A DNA stretch of 64,000 nt, taken from contig NZ_LMSO01000009.1 of the NCBI RefSeq assembly GCF_001428435.1, forward strand, positions 330,086 to 394,085. Direction: 5' to 3'. The DNA is from Arthrobacter sp. Soil782 (GTDB taxonomy: Bacteria > Actinomycetota > Actinomycetes > Actinomycetales > Micrococcaceae). Positions within the stretch are counted from its first letter, which is position 1. Each line of letters begins with the position of its first letter. Under the pieces are notes generated by a model that worked only from the letters and a program-made list of their open reading frames with translations, ran no database searches and was not told the DNA's origin. Position numbers and translations under genes: made by a program. This document shows, piece after piece, positions 9,756 through 18,679 of this stretch.

Positions 9756-11381
9756 GTGAGCCAAACCACCACTGCCGCAGCCCTCCCCGAGGGGTCTGGG
9801 CGGCAGTGGGTCGTTTCGGCGCGTACGGCGTTTGCCGAGCCGGTGCTGCGGCGCCGTCTGCTGGGAGATCAGCTTCCGTTCGGTGTGTGGGGCTGGCTCA
9901 TTCCGGTGGTGGTGGCGCTGATCGGCGGGGTGCTGCGGTTTGTCCGGTTAGGTGAGCCCGGCACTCTGGTCTTCGACGAGACCTACTACGTCAAAGACGC
10001 CTACTCCTACCTGCAGTCCGGGTATGAGCGCGAGTGGCCGGAGGAGGCGGACGAGTCCTTCAACGCCGGCAATCCCGGGGTAATCCTGGAGACGGCGGAC
10101 TATGTGGTGCATCCGCCGGTCGGCAAGTGGATGATCGCGTTCGGCATGCTGCTGTTCGGGCCGACCAATCCGTTTGGCTGGCGGTTTACGGCGGCGGTGG
10201 TCGGTACGCTGTCCATCCTCGTCCTGGCTCTGGTGGCGCAGCGGTTATTCGGGTCGGTGGTGTTGGGCGGTATTGCCGGGTTGCTGTTGGCGGTCGACGG
10301 GCATCATCTGGTCCATTCACGGACGTCCCTACTGGATGTTTTCCTCATGTTCTGGGTACTGGTTGCGTTTGCGCTGCTGGTGCTTGACCGGAACTGGGCG
10401 CGGCGCCGGTTGGCGGTGCTGATGGCCTCTCTGGCGCGTGAGCGTGGCCAACCCACGCGGGAGCAGTTGCTGTATGGGCCGTGGCTGGGATTGCGTCCGT
10501 GGCGGATTGCCGCTGGTGTGGCGCTCGGGTTGGCGCTGGGTACCAAGTGGTCGGCGCTGCCCTACGTTGCGGTGTTCGGCCTGATGACCGTGCTGTGGGA
10601 TATGGCCGCCAGGCGCACGGTGGGGGTTCGGCGTTGGGTGCGTGGCGCCGTCGTCCGTGATGGTCTGCAGGCGTTTGTCTCAATTGTGCCGGTGGCGCTG
10701 CTGACCTATCTGGCAACGTGGACCGGCTGGTTCCTCTCCTCCGATGCGTATGACCGGCAGTGGGCGGCGGACAATCCCGACCCGCTGTGGGACTGGGTTC
10801 CCGCTCCCCTGCGCTCGCTGGCCGAGTACCACCGCAGTGCGTACACATTCCATGAGGGGCTCAGTTCTGAGCATCCGTATGAGGCAACGGCGTGGTCGTG
10901 GCTGGTGATGGGGCGGCCGACGTCCTTTCATTACCAGTCGGACGGGCTGACGTGTGGGGCTTCGGACTGTTCACAGGCCGTCAGTGTGGTGGGAAACCCG
11001 CTGATCTGGTGGGGCGCTGCGCTGTCGCTGCTGGTGGTGCTCTTCCTTTGGGTTGGCCGGCGTGATTGGCGGGCAGGTGCCATCCTCGCCGGTGTCGCTG
11101 CCGGGTATCTACCGTGGTTCCTGTTTCCGGACCGCACCATGTTTTTCTTCTATGCGATCGTGTTTGAGCCGTTCCTCGTCCTGGCACTGGTCTATGTGCT
11201 GGGGCTGATTCTGGGCCGTCCCAGCGATCCGCCGTGGCGGCGCCGGAACGGTATTCTGCTCGTGGGGGGATTCGTTGTGCTGGCAGTGCTGGTATCCGCG
11301 TTCTTCCTGCCCATCTGGACGGCTGAAACCATCCCCTACAACCAGTGGCGTCTGCGCATGTGGATGCCGAGTTGGATCTGA
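9756..11381 (+). CDS. pmt: Dolichyl/polyprenyl-phosphate-mannose protein O-mannosyltransferase (PMT family)
   Basis: A polytopic enzyme that transfers mannose from a polyprenyl carrier to Ser/Thr of secreted proteins as they are exported. The protein is 541 residues with many hydrophobic segments, the first near 45-65. The first extracytoplasmic loop has VFDETYYVKDAYSYL with the conserved Asp-Glu pair, followed by VVHPPVGKWMIA. LGTKWSALPY and a C-terminal four-helix region that includes the 4TM PMT_4TMC-type segment are also seen. GTG at 9756 is preferred because of the -10/6-nt spacing. The acyl-CoA ligase follows 74 nt downstream on the same strand. Mannose donor supply could come from manA in this window. 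Confidence 0.9.
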   Translation: MSQTTTAAALPEGSGRQWVVSARTAFAEPVLRRRLLGDQLPFGVWGWLIPVVVALIGGVLRFVRLGEPGTLVFDETYYVKDAYSYLQSGYEREWPEEADESFNAGNPGVILETADYVVHPPVGKWMIAFGMLLFGPTNPFGWRFTAAVVGTLSILVLALVAQRLFGSVVLGGIAGLLLAVDGHHLVHSRTSLLDVFLMFWVLVAFALLVLDRNWARRRLAVLMASLARERGQPTREQLLYGPWLGLRPWRIAAGVALGLALGTKWSALPYVAVFGLMTVLWDMAARRTVGVRRWVRGAVVRDGLQAFVSIVPVALLTYLATWTGWFLSSDAYDRQWAADNPDPLWDWVPAPLRSLAEYHRSAYTFHEGLSSEHPYEATAWSWLVMGRPTSFHYQSDGLTCGASDCSQAVSVVGNPLIWWGAALSLLVVLFLWVGRRDWRAGAILAGVAAGYLPWFLFPDRTMFFFYAIVFEPFLVLALVYVLGLILGRPSDPPWRRRNGILLVGGFVVLAVLVSAFFLPIWTAETIPYNQWRLRMWMPSWI

Positions 11382-11455
11382 CCCGGCATAGGTTGTCAGT
11401 CCAGGCGCCAGTTGTCCGTTCGCACGTCACCACCGAGGGAAGCGAGTTGCACGTC

Positions 11456-13279
11456 ATGCGGGAATCCTCCACCGAACTCATGGTCGATCTGCCGGCCGAG
11501 TCCAACGTCACCGACCTCCTCCTCACCCAGCACAAACGCGCTCCGAAGGCCCCGCTGTATGCGGTGAAGACGGATGACATCTGGAAGGACGTCAGTGCCG
11601 ATTCCTTCCTGGAACAGGTGCGTTCGCTTGCAAAGGGGCTTCTGGCGCGCGGCGTTCAACCGGGTGATTCGGTGGCGGTCATGTCGAAGACACGCTATGA
11701 ATGGACCCTCGCTGATCTTGCCATCTGGTTTACCGGAGCCGTCACGGTGCCCATTTACGAAACATCCTCGGCACACCAGGTGAGTTTCATTCTGAAGGAC
11801 TCTGCCGCCGTCGTCGTGCTCGTTGAGAACGAGGAAAAAGCGGCAGTGGTACGCCAGGCTGCGCCGGAAGCGCAGCTCGTGCTGATGAATTACGACGACG
11901 GCGCTGCCTCCTTTGCATCGTTGGCGTCTGACGGGGAGTCCGTCAGCGACGAGGTGCTCGAGTCTGCGCGGAGCAGCCGGGTGCTCGAGGATGTGGCGTC
12001 GCTGGTCTATACGTCGGGGACTACCGGGCATCCCAAGGGGTGCGAGATCACGCACGGCAACTTTGCACTGTTTGCTGTGAACACCATCGAGTTCCTGCCG
12101 GAGCTGCTCAAGCAGGAAAATGCACGGACCCTGATGTTCCTGCCGTTGGCCCATGTGCTGGCGCGTGCGGTTCAGCTGGTCTGTCTTGGTGCCGGGGTGA
12201 AGCTTGGCCACACGTCCAATGCGGTTGAGTTGCTTGACGATCTCGCTGCGTACAAGCCAACGTTCCTGCTGGTGGTGCCGCGCATCTTCGAAAAGATCTA
12301 CAGCACCGCTTCGCAGAAGGCTGAGGCGGCCGGGAAGGGCAGGATTTTCCGTGCGGCGGATGCCACTGCGGTTGCGTACTCAAAGGCCCTGGATGCTGCG
12401 GCGCGGGGTGGAAGCGGTCCGTCGCTGCTGTTGCGGGCCCGTCATACCCTGTTTGACCGGGTGCTGTATCCGAAGCTGCGGGGAGTTTTCGGTGGTGAGG
12501 TGGTGCATACGGTGTCGGGCGCTTCGCCGCTCAGCGAGCACCTGACGCACTTCTTCCGTGGCGCCGGGATCAACGTGTTGGAGGGCTACGGTCTGACCGA
12601 GAGTACTGCTCCCTGTACCGCGAACACGGTGTCGTTGACGCGGGTCGGTTCGGTAGGCATTCCGATGCCCGGGACCACCATCCGTGTCGATGACGAGGGC
12701 GAAATTCAGGTCAACGGCGTTGGCGTCTTCAAGGGGTACCACAACAATGATGTGGCCAATGAAGAGTCATTCACTGAGGACGGGTTTTTCCGTACCGGTG
12801 ACCTTGGATCACTGGACGAGGACGGTTTCCTGCGGATCACCGGCCGGAAAAAGGACCTTCTGGTGACCGCTGGCGGCAAGAACGTTGCGCCGGCGCCGCT
12901 GGAAGAGAAACTCCGGGAACACCCGCTGGTGGCGCACGCGCTGGTGGTGGGCGACAATCGTCCGTTCGTTGCTGCTTTGGTGACGCTCGATGCTGAAGCT
13001 CTAGAGAGCTGGACGAAGGCGAACGGGGCCGATGCTAGTGGGGCGTCGTCGGCAGGGTCGTCGGGTGGGGTTTTGTCGTCTGCTGCCTTGCGAGCGGAAC
13101 TGCAGACGGCTGTCGATGCTGCAAACGAACTGGTGTCACGTGCCGAACAGATCCGGAAGTTCGACATTCTCGATACCGAGTTCACCGTCGATTCCGGCTA
13201 CCTCACGCCCACCCTGAAACTGAAGAAAGCGGCAGTGTTGACCGACTATCGAGAGGCTGTGGAGAAGCTCTACTCCTGA
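11456..13279 (+). CDS. Long-chain fatty-acid CoA ligase (FadD15-like AMP-dependent synthetase)
   Basis: Activates fatty acids to acyl-CoA via acyl-AMP. The adenylate-forming signature LVYTSGTTGHPKGCE is near residue 190. Later motifs are GYGLTEST, FFRTGDLGSLDEDGF, and ITGRKKDLLVTAGGKNV, which contains the A8 hinge. The ATG at 11456 gives 607 residues; a TTG at 11447 with GAGGGA upstream would add three. The frame is open further upstream, but that part overlaps pmt and is not conserved-looking. A Ser/Gly/Ala-rich insert (DASGASSAGSSGG) sits near residue 530. It is co-directional with pmt but without overlap. Confidence 0.9.
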   Translation: MRESSTELMVDLPAESNVTDLLLTQHKRAPKAPLYAVKTDDIWKDVSADSFLEQVRSLAKGLLARGVQPGDSVAVMSKTRYEWTLADLAIWFTGAVTVPIYETSSAHQVSFILKDSAAVVVLVENEEKAAVVRQAAPEAQLVLMNYDDGAASFASLASDGESVSDEVLESARSSRVLEDVASLVYTSGTTGHPKGCEITHGNFALFAVNTIEFLPELLKQENARTLMFLPLAHVLARAVQLVCLGAGVKLGHTSNAVELLDDLAAYKPTFLLVVPRIFEKIYSTASQKAEAAGKGRIFRAADATAVAYSKALDAAARGGSGPSLLLRARHTLFDRVLYPKLRGVFGGEVVHTVSGASPLSEHLTHFFRGAGINVLEGYGLTESTAPCTANTVSLTRVGSVGIPMPGTTIRVDDEGEIQVNGVGVFKGYHNNDVANEESFTEDGFFRTGDLGSLDEDGFLRITGRKKDLLVTAGGKNVAPAPLEEKLREHPLVAHALVVGDNRPFVAALVTLDAEALESWTKANGADASGASSAGSSGGVLSSAALRAELQTAVDAANELVSRAEQIRKFDILDTEFTVDSGYLTPTLKLKKAAVLTDYREAVEKLYS

Positions 13280-13324
13280 TTCAATCCTGCTGCCGTCGTC
13301 GGGTCTTGCCGTCGTCGTCGTGCT

Positions 13325-14683
13325 TTAGATGCCGTTGTTGGCCCGCCGTGCTGCGTAGGCGTCGGCGGACTTTTCCCGGCGGGCTTTCGTGGGCCAGGTG
13401 AGGACGAGCGTGAGTACGGCACCGATCAGTACGATGGCGCCGACGGTTGCCGCAGCGTCGATCCAGAACTGGGCTGGGAAAAGTCGGATGAGGGTGTCGT
13501 CGAGGCGGAACGTCCAGGTGCCGTCGGCGAAGAAAAGTGCGTGGACCTGTGTGAAGAAGGTTTCCCAGGCCAGCACTCCCGCTACGGCAAGGCCTATTGC
13601 GAGAACGAGCGTTGCAACCGCCCCTGCGAACAGGCCGCGACGGATGCCGCCGGGGTAACGGCGTGCCAGATAGATGCAGGCAATGATCGTGAGGATAGCG
13701 AGGACGGTTGCAACGACGAAGCCGGTCGACAGGACACCCTTGACGTCAGCCATGTGGCCGACTTCGCTGTCGAGGAAGAGCTGGTCGCTGTCGGTGTTGA
13801 CGAGGTCGCCCAGGTACCGGGCGGGAGCCCAGTTGAGGATGTAATCCATGGCGTATGAGCCATAGGTCATCCGGTCCTCGGTGCTGAATCCGTAGCTGTC
13901 GGCAGGGAAGCCTGGGCGGTGGTATTCGACCCAGAGGAACAGCGGCGTGGTGACAGCCCGGACCGCAGCGGCGAGAAGAATGATCGGAAAGAACAGGGCG
14001 ACTGCGACCTGCAGGATGCGGGGCAGCAACGGTTTGGCGGCGGCCGCCTCGTCACGCTGAATTGCCCGCCGGTTGACCTCCTCTTCGGGAGGTCGGATGG
14101 CGAGCGATGAAGTGTCGGGGGTGGCGTCGTCGTTGGTTGCGTCTCTGGTTGCGTTGTCGCGGGTTGCGTCCTCGGCAGTTGCTGCACCGGTGGACCCGCC
14201 TGAGGTTCTTCCCACCGGGATTGCGGCGATTTGTTGTGTCGCGGGCGATGACGGATCGGCTGTGGGGTGGTCCGGTGGCGAGTAGACCCCTCCCCCGTAG
14301 CCGGACCCGATGGTGATGGGATTTTCTTGTCCGGTCGATGTGATTTCGGGTTCGGCAACTCCATGAGAATCACCGCTTCCAGGCGACGTTGTTGAAACGT
14401 GGGTTCCAACCGGGGCCGGAGTAACGGAAGTGTCGGTCTCGTTCTTGTCTTCGGTCTCGGCTTCGACCTTGGCCTCGGCCTCGGTCCCGTTCTTGTTTTC
14501 GGTCCCGCTCTGGGAAGCCGGCGTGTAAGCCGAAACGTTGGGAAGGGTACTGGCCTTCCGCATGGGGAAGCCGCTCTCACGAAGGCGGGTTGAACCACCG
14601 CCGGGCTGGTCCGAGCGCAGTGCTGCGCGGCGCTCGCTGCCTGCGGACCCGCTCTGATTTTCGTTCTCAGCTTTGTCAGCCAC
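13325..14683 (-). CDS. TIGR01906/DUF1461 integral membrane protein with long disordered N-terminus
   Basis: The 452-residue protein begins with about 215 residues of low-complexity sequence rich in Thr, Asp, Glu, Pro and Ser. This includes an ATRDNATRDATNDDATPD stretch of near repeats. About four to five membrane segments follow. The DUF1461 hallmark is seen as SEVGHMADVKGV, between the first and second helices. The GTG at 14683 is well supported by AAGGAGAT about 4 nt upstream. Function of the family is unknown. It is convergent with the acyl-CoA ligase, with 45 nt of CGTCGT-rich spacer between stops. Confidence 0.85.
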   Translation of the reverse strand: MADKAENENQSGSAGSERRAALRSDQPGGGSTRLRESGFPMRKASTLPNVSAYTPASQSGTENKNGTEAEAKVEAETEDKNETDTSVTPAPVGTHVSTTSPGSGDSHGVAEPEITSTGQENPITIGSGYGGGVYSPPDHPTADPSSPATQQIAAIPVGRTSGGSTGAATAEDATRDNATRDATNDDATPDTSSLAIRPPEEEVNRRAIQRDEAAAAKPLLPRILQVAVALFFPIILLAAAVRAVTTPLFLWVEYHRPGFPADSYGFSTEDRMTYGSYAMDYILNWAPARYLGDLVNTDSDQLFLDSEVGHMADVKGVLSTGFVVATVLAILTIIACIYLARRYPGGIRRGLFAGAVATLVLAIGLAVAGVLAWETFFTQVHALFFADGTWTFRLDDTLIRLFPAQFWIDAAATVGAIVLIGAVLTLVLTWPTKARREKSADAYAARRANNGI

Positions 14684-14869
14684 GACTATCTCCTTGCATG
14701 GAATTCCTACTTAAGACAGTACCCGGGTGGACTGACAGCGCTGATGTCGGCCACGCCGCCAGGCAGTTCTCCGCGATCCGGAACGCGATTCCAACCGTTC
14801 GCTCTGGGCATAATCGAGCGGCTGCCCGGACGATCCGGTTTTGTCAGTGGCGGGTGATGAAGTGGGTTT

Positions 14870-16621
14870 ATGAGGTTTTCCGAGGAGTTCACGCGAGGAG
14901 CGTTTTCCGAGGAGTTCACGCGAGGAGCTGCGAGTAGTGCTGCCGGCACTGCCGGTGCCTCCCGCGCAGGCTCCGCTGGCGACGGCGCCTCCCGTGTAGG
15001 CTCCGCCGGCACTTCCGGTGCCTCCCGTGCAGGCTACGCCTGCACTGCCGGTGCGTCCGGTGCAGGCTCCGCTGGCGACGGCGCCTCCTGGTCAGGACCA
15101 TCGGAGCCCGGTTCCAGCCGCACAGGCTCCTCCCAGAAGGAGCCTTCCTGGACTGAACCTCAGGATTGGACCGACGTTCCGTTCAGCGGGGCGTTCGAAG
15201 GCCAGATATGGGAAGGAACAGACGAACCCGCACCATCGGGTCCGTGGGGTGTTGTTGAGCTGTCCCCTATGAGGGCGTTGGAAACGTTGACCGACGCAGT
15301 GGACACTTTGGAACGGTTGAATCAGCTGCAGTGCTGGGCCGATGCCCAGAAAGCCCGGCTGGTGGACCGTATCCGTGAGCTTTATGAAGGCGATGTGCAA
15401 CCGGCCAACGAGGGGCAGGCCCGCGCTCAAGCGCAAGCCGATCAGGACGAGTTCGTGTTGTCGCTCGCGGCCGAAGAAGTCGGCGCGCTGCTACGGATGC
15501 CGTCCGGATCTGCCAAGAATCTCGTGGCCCAAAGCCGCTTGCTGGTCAACCACCACAAACGCACGCTGACCAGCATGGAAGCGGGCAGGCTGTCGTGGCG
15601 GCATGCGAGCACCATCGTGGAGGAATGCATCGGTGTCCCGGCTGATTCGGTGGCCCGGTTTGAGCAGCACCTTGTCGAGGTGGCTGAGCAGTCCACGGTC
15701 GCGAAGCTGACTCGGCGAGCCCGTGGACTGCGGGAGATCCTGCACCCCGAAGCTGCACCGGTCCGAAAAACCCGTGCCGCTGCCGAACGCCGGGTCATCC
15801 TCGAGCCCGGCACTGACGGAATGGCCTGGTTAAGCGCCCACCTGCCGGCGGAACAGGCGTCTGGGATCTACGGCCGGATCGACGCCGGAGCCCGGGGACT
15901 CCAGGCACCGGATGAGGGGCGCACTCTCTCTCAACTCCGTGCCGATGTCTTTACCGACCTACTCACCCACACCTGTGCTGGAGACATCAGCACGGGAACC
16001 GGGTTCCGTGGAATCAGAGCCACCGTCCACATCACCGTGCCCGCCCTCACCCTGCTGGACCAGATGCCAGGGTGCGGTGGTGGACGAGACGACGCGGACG
16101 CAGATGCAGATGCAGATGCAGATGCAGATGCAGATCGCACCCCGGGCGGTTACGGTCTGCCAAACGGTCATATCAACATCGGTTCCGGTACAAGGCGAAG
16201 CCAGACTGGCTACGCCGTCCTGGAAGGCTACGGTCCGATCGACGCGGAGACGGCAGCACGTCTCGCAGGACACGCACCCTCATTCACCCGGATCCTGACG
16301 CACCCCGAAACCGGGGCGGCGCTCTCCATCGGCCGGGCCTCCTATCGGCCACCGAAACACCTCCAGGACTGGGTCCGAGCCCGGGACAAGACCTGCAGAC
16401 ATCCCGGCTGCAACCGGACAGCAAAGGCAACAGAAATCGATCACACCGTCCCTTGGCAAAAGGGCGGGCGCACGGACCACGACAACCTTTCCTGCCTGTG
16501 CGCCAAGCACCACATGTTCAAGACACAAGAACAGTGGGACTACAGCCAGCCCGAACCGGGGACCATCATCGCCATCTCACCGGCGGGCAAAACCTACACC
16601 ACCAGACCACCGCCCTTTTAG
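14870..16621 (+). CDS. DUF222 / HNH endonuclease domain protein with repetitive N-terminus
   Basis: A member of the large actinobacterial DUF222-HNH family, present in many copies per genome; its role is unknown (possible homing or defence nuclease). Residues 1-100 are repetitive (FSEEFTRGA twice, then Gly/Ala/Ser repeats). DUF222 spans roughly 130-400. A Gly-Arg-(Asp-Ala) run comes from a hexanucleotide repeat near 410-420. The HNH domain is near 500-555, with the zinc-type CRHPGCN, EIDHTVPW, HDNLSCLCAKHH. The ATG at 14870 lies just before a 27-bp tandem duplication; no convincing Shine-Dalgarno is seen, and the true start could be within the repeats. It is 583 residues if the start is right. 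Confidence 0.85.
   Translation: MRFSEEFTRGAFSEEFTRGAASSAAGTAGASRAGSAGDGASRVGSAGTSGASRAGYACTAGASGAGSAGDGASWSGPSEPGSSRTGSSQKEPSWTEPQDWTDVPFSGAFEGQIWEGTDEPAPSGPWGVVELSPMRALETLTDAVDTLERLNQLQCWADAQKARLVDRIRELYEGDVQPANEGQARAQAQADQDEFVLSLAAEEVGALLRMPSGSAKNLVAQSRLLVNHHKRTLTSMEAGRLSWRHASTIVEECIGVPADSVARFEQHLVEVAEQSTVAKLTRRARGLREILHPEAAPVRKTRAAAERRVILEPGTDGMAWLSAHLPAEQASGIYGRIDAGARGLQAPDEGRTLSQLRADVFTDLLTHTCAGDISTGTGFRGIRATVHITVPALTLLDQMPGCGGGRDDADADADADADADADRTPGGYGLPNGHINIGSGTRRSQTGYAVLEGYGPIDAETAARLAGHAPSFTRILTHPETGAALSIGRASYRPPKHLQDWVRARDKTCRHPGCNRTAKATEIDHTVPWQKGGRTDHDNLSCLCAKHHMFKTQEQWDYSQPEPGTIIAISPAGKTYTTRPPPF
14875..14928 (+). repeat. Perfect 27-bp tandem duplication at the start of the HNH gene
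   Basis: Two exact 27-bp copies (14875-14901 and 14902-14928), each holding TTTTCCGAGGAGTTCACGCG. The unit length is a multiple of three, so both copies encode the same FSEEFTRGA. Each copy also contains GAGGAG, which could act as a Shine-Dalgarno for an internal start. Confidence 0.9.
16100..16135 (+). repeat. GCAGAT hexanucleotide repeat, six copies
   Basis: Six perfect GCAGAT units inside the HNH gene encode an alternating Asp-Ala run between DUF222 and the HNH domain. Slippage would change linker length in steps of two residues. Confidence 0.95.
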
Positions 16622-16664
16622 ACACCCGCCGGGGGTGCGGGGAACCGGAACGCACTGCACAGTC

Positions 16665-16742
16665 GGCACGGCACGGCACGGCACGGCACGGCACGGCACG
16701 GCACGGTCGGCGCGGCACGGCACGGCACGGTCGGCGCGGCAC
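16665..16742. repeat. GGCAC pentanucleotide repeat array
   Basis: Eight perfect GGCAC copies (16665-16704), then GGTCGGCGC, three more copies (16714-16728), the same GGTCGGCGC spacer, and one last copy. It fills the 143-nt gap between the convergent HNH and SpoIIM genes and is non-coding. Confidence 0.93.
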
Positions 16743-16764
16743 CGCACCCAAACCTCGCTCACGT

Positions 16765-17757
16765 TCAGGCAGTCAGCACCGAAGCCCCACGGTCCTCATC
16801 CGCAAGATCGCCGGTGTAGCCAGCCCGAACGGCACGCCTGCCAAGAACCAGCGTGTACACCCAATAGAGCGCAAATACCAGCAAACCGATTCCGATCCGC
16901 AGCCACACCGGAAGCGGACTCGGCGTCACAAACCCTTCGACGAGCCCGGACACAAACAGCACGAGCACCAACCCAAGCGCGACCGTAATGAGTGACCGTC
17001 CCTCCTCAGCCAGCGCCTGCGACCGCGTTCGTGCTCCAGGCGAAACCCACGCCCAAAAGATCCGCAGCCCAGCCGCCGTCGCAATGAAGATTGCCGTCAG
17101 CTCCATGAAACCGTGCGGAAGGATATAGATGAAAAACACGTCAAGTTTGTCGTAGGAGGCCATCATTCCCCCGGCCATCCCCACGCCCTGGGCATTTTGA
17201 TAGAGGATGAACGGACCCCAGATGCCGGTAATCCCAAAAGCGACCGCCTGAACCGCAATCCACGCATTGTTGGTCCATACAAGACCGGCAAAGGACGCAG
17301 CAGGGTTCTCCGAGTAGTAGTTGACGAAGTCCTCTTCGACATACCGCCGAATCTCCTCGTCACTGCCAAGAGCCGCAATGACTCCGGGCGTATTCACAAC
17401 CCAGGCACCGAACAGCCAGGCAACACCCACAAAAACCACACCCACCACCACAGTGAGCCAGCGGATCCGGTAGAACGCAGCCGGCAGCGAGATCACAAAG
17501 AACCTCGCAATATCTTCGAGTACATTCGAGCGTGCACCGGTGAACTTGGTCCGGGCCCGTGACAAGCGCATCGACAGTTCGTTGGACAGCGCACTCTCGG
17601 GCGCAACGGAACGGATCATCGACAGGTGGGTGGAGGTGCGCTGATACAGGCTGAGCAACTCATCGGCTTCACGGCCACGCAACCGGCGCTGCCGCGTGAG
17701 CGAATCCAGCCGGTTCCAGTCACCGCGGTTAACTTCCTCGAATGCGTCCAGATCCAC
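16765..17757 (-). CDS. SpoIIM (stage II sporulation protein M, DUF95) family membrane protein
   Basis: The 330-residue protein has a soluble N-terminal helical region of about 95 residues. Around five membrane segments follow, including WLTVVVGVVFVGVAWLFGAW. The family core is seen as NNAWIAVQAVAFG, then FILPHG-type residues (YILPHGFMELTAIF), where the His-Gly-x-x-Glu motif is diagnostic. In sporulators the family takes part in engulfment; this organism gives no sign of sporulating, so the role here is unknown. The GTG at 17757 looks leaderless: TAAGCT ends 6 nt upstream. It is divergent from the RDD gene; from memory this pair also occurs in mycobacteria next to a moxR-DUF58 operon (Rv3692-Rv3695). 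Confidence 0.88.
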   Translation of the reverse strand: MDLDAFEEVNRGDWNRLDSLTRQRRLRGREADELLSLYQRTSTHLSMIRSVAPESALSNELSMRLSRARTKFTGARSNVLEDIARFFVISLPAAFYRIRWLTVVVGVVFVGVAWLFGAWVVNTPGVIAALGSDEEIRRYVEEDFVNYYSENPAASFAGLVWTNNAWIAVQAVAFGITGIWGPFILYQNAQGVGMAGGMMASYDKLDVFFIYILPHGFMELTAIFIATAAGLRIFWAWVSPGARTRSQALAEEGRSLITVALGLVLVLFVSGLVEGFVTPSPLPVWLRIGIGLLVFALYWVYTLVLGRRAVRAGYTGDLADEDRGASVLTA

Positions 17758-17760
17758 CCG

Positions 17761-17807
17761 ATCAGCTTAGCCGCCGAAGCCCACACGCCAACGGCAGCTA
17801 AGCTGAT
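17761..17807. promoter_or_regulatory. Symmetrical divergent promoter between SpoIIM and RDD genes
   Basis: An 11-bp perfect inverted repeat, ATCAGCTTAGC (17761-17771) and GCTAAGCTGAT (17797-17807), carries a TAAGCT -10 hexamer in each arm. The minus-strand one (17764-17769) is 6 nt from the SpoIIM GTG. The plus-strand one (17799-17804) would start RNA near 17811, leaving a 20-nt leader with GGGGAGGA before the RDD ATG. Confidence 0.6.
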
Positions 17808-17830
17808 TTCATCCAAGGGGAGGACATCCA

Positions 17831-18634
17831 ATGAGCTCGGTCATCACAGGCGAAGCAGTCGTTCTTGAACTGCGCCCGGCATCCTTCGGCGCCCGTGCCG
17901 TAAGCCTGATGATCGACGTGCTCGCACAAATTCTGGTGATCATCGGGGTCATCGTCGCCGTCGGAAACACCGTTGGCGGTTCGTTCGACCCTGCACTGAC
18001 CCAGGCACTCGTTCTGGTGCTCGTGGTTCTTGTCCTGGTGATCATTCCGGTGACAATCGAAACGGTGACCAGAGGAAAGTCACTCGGCCGCCTGGTGATG
18101 GGACTGCGCATCGTGCGCGACGACGGCGGTTCCATCCGCTTCCGGCATGCCTTCATCCGCGGAATGCTTGCCGTCCTGGAAATCTACCTTCTGGTCGGCT
18201 CGCTCGCTTTCCTCGTTGCAGTGTTCAACGAACGCTCCAAACGGCTGGGCGATCTGCTTGCGGGCACCTATTCAATGCACGAGCGCGTCGTGGTCAAGTC
18301 CCGCACACGCGCCGTGTTGCCGCCGCAGTTACAGGAGTGGATTGCAACGGCCGACGTCGCCCAGTTACCTGACGCGCTAACCCGCCGGATTTCGCAGTTC
18401 ATCGGCCAGGCAAACCGGCTCACCCCGCCTGCACGCGCTGCCCTCGCAATTGAACTGGCCACAGAAGCATCAGCTTTCGTGTTCCCGACACCACCCGCAG
18501 GAACACCACCGGAAGACTTCCTGAACGCAGTCGTATCCGAACGGCGCGACCGCGACTACGCCCGGCTCATGAAACAGCGCGAACGAACCTCACGCACCGC
18601 CGAACAGCTTCACAAGCTGCCGTTCAGTTCCTGA
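17831..18634 (+). CDS. RDD family membrane protein
   Basis: The 267-residue protein opens with the RDD domain. The Arg of the name is in ASFGARAVSLMIDVLAQ, where the Asp also sits in the first helix; helices 2 and 3 follow, and GKSLGRLVMGLRIV is the conserved cytosolic loop. The C-terminal 120 residues are hydrophilic and helical. GGGGAGGA is placed 8 nt before the ATG. RDD proteins have been proposed to be transporters or membrane scaffolds; no function can be given. It is divergently paired with SpoIIM, sharing the promoter region. Confidence 0.85.
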   Translation: MSSVITGEAVVLELRPASFGARAVSLMIDVLAQILVIIGVIVAVGNTVGGSFDPALTQALVLVLVVLVLVIIPVTIETVTRGKSLGRLVMGLRIVRDDGGSIRFRHAFIRGMLAVLEIYLLVGSLAFLVAVFNERSKRLGDLLAGTYSMHERVVVKSRTRAVLPPQLQEWIATADVAQLPDALTRRISQFIGQANRLTPPARAALAIELATEASAFVFPTPPAGTPPEDFLNAVVSERRDRDYARLMKQRERTSRTAEQLHKLPFSS

Positions 18635-18679
18635 GCCGGAAAGCTCAAGGGCAAGGAACACGGCAGATCAAGCAGACAA

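Noticed and set aside
16072-16995. 307-codon plus-strand frame running from the HNH gene through the GGCAC array
   Set aside because: It is out of frame with the HNH domain, and the middle is microsatellite translation (Arg/His/Gly repeats).
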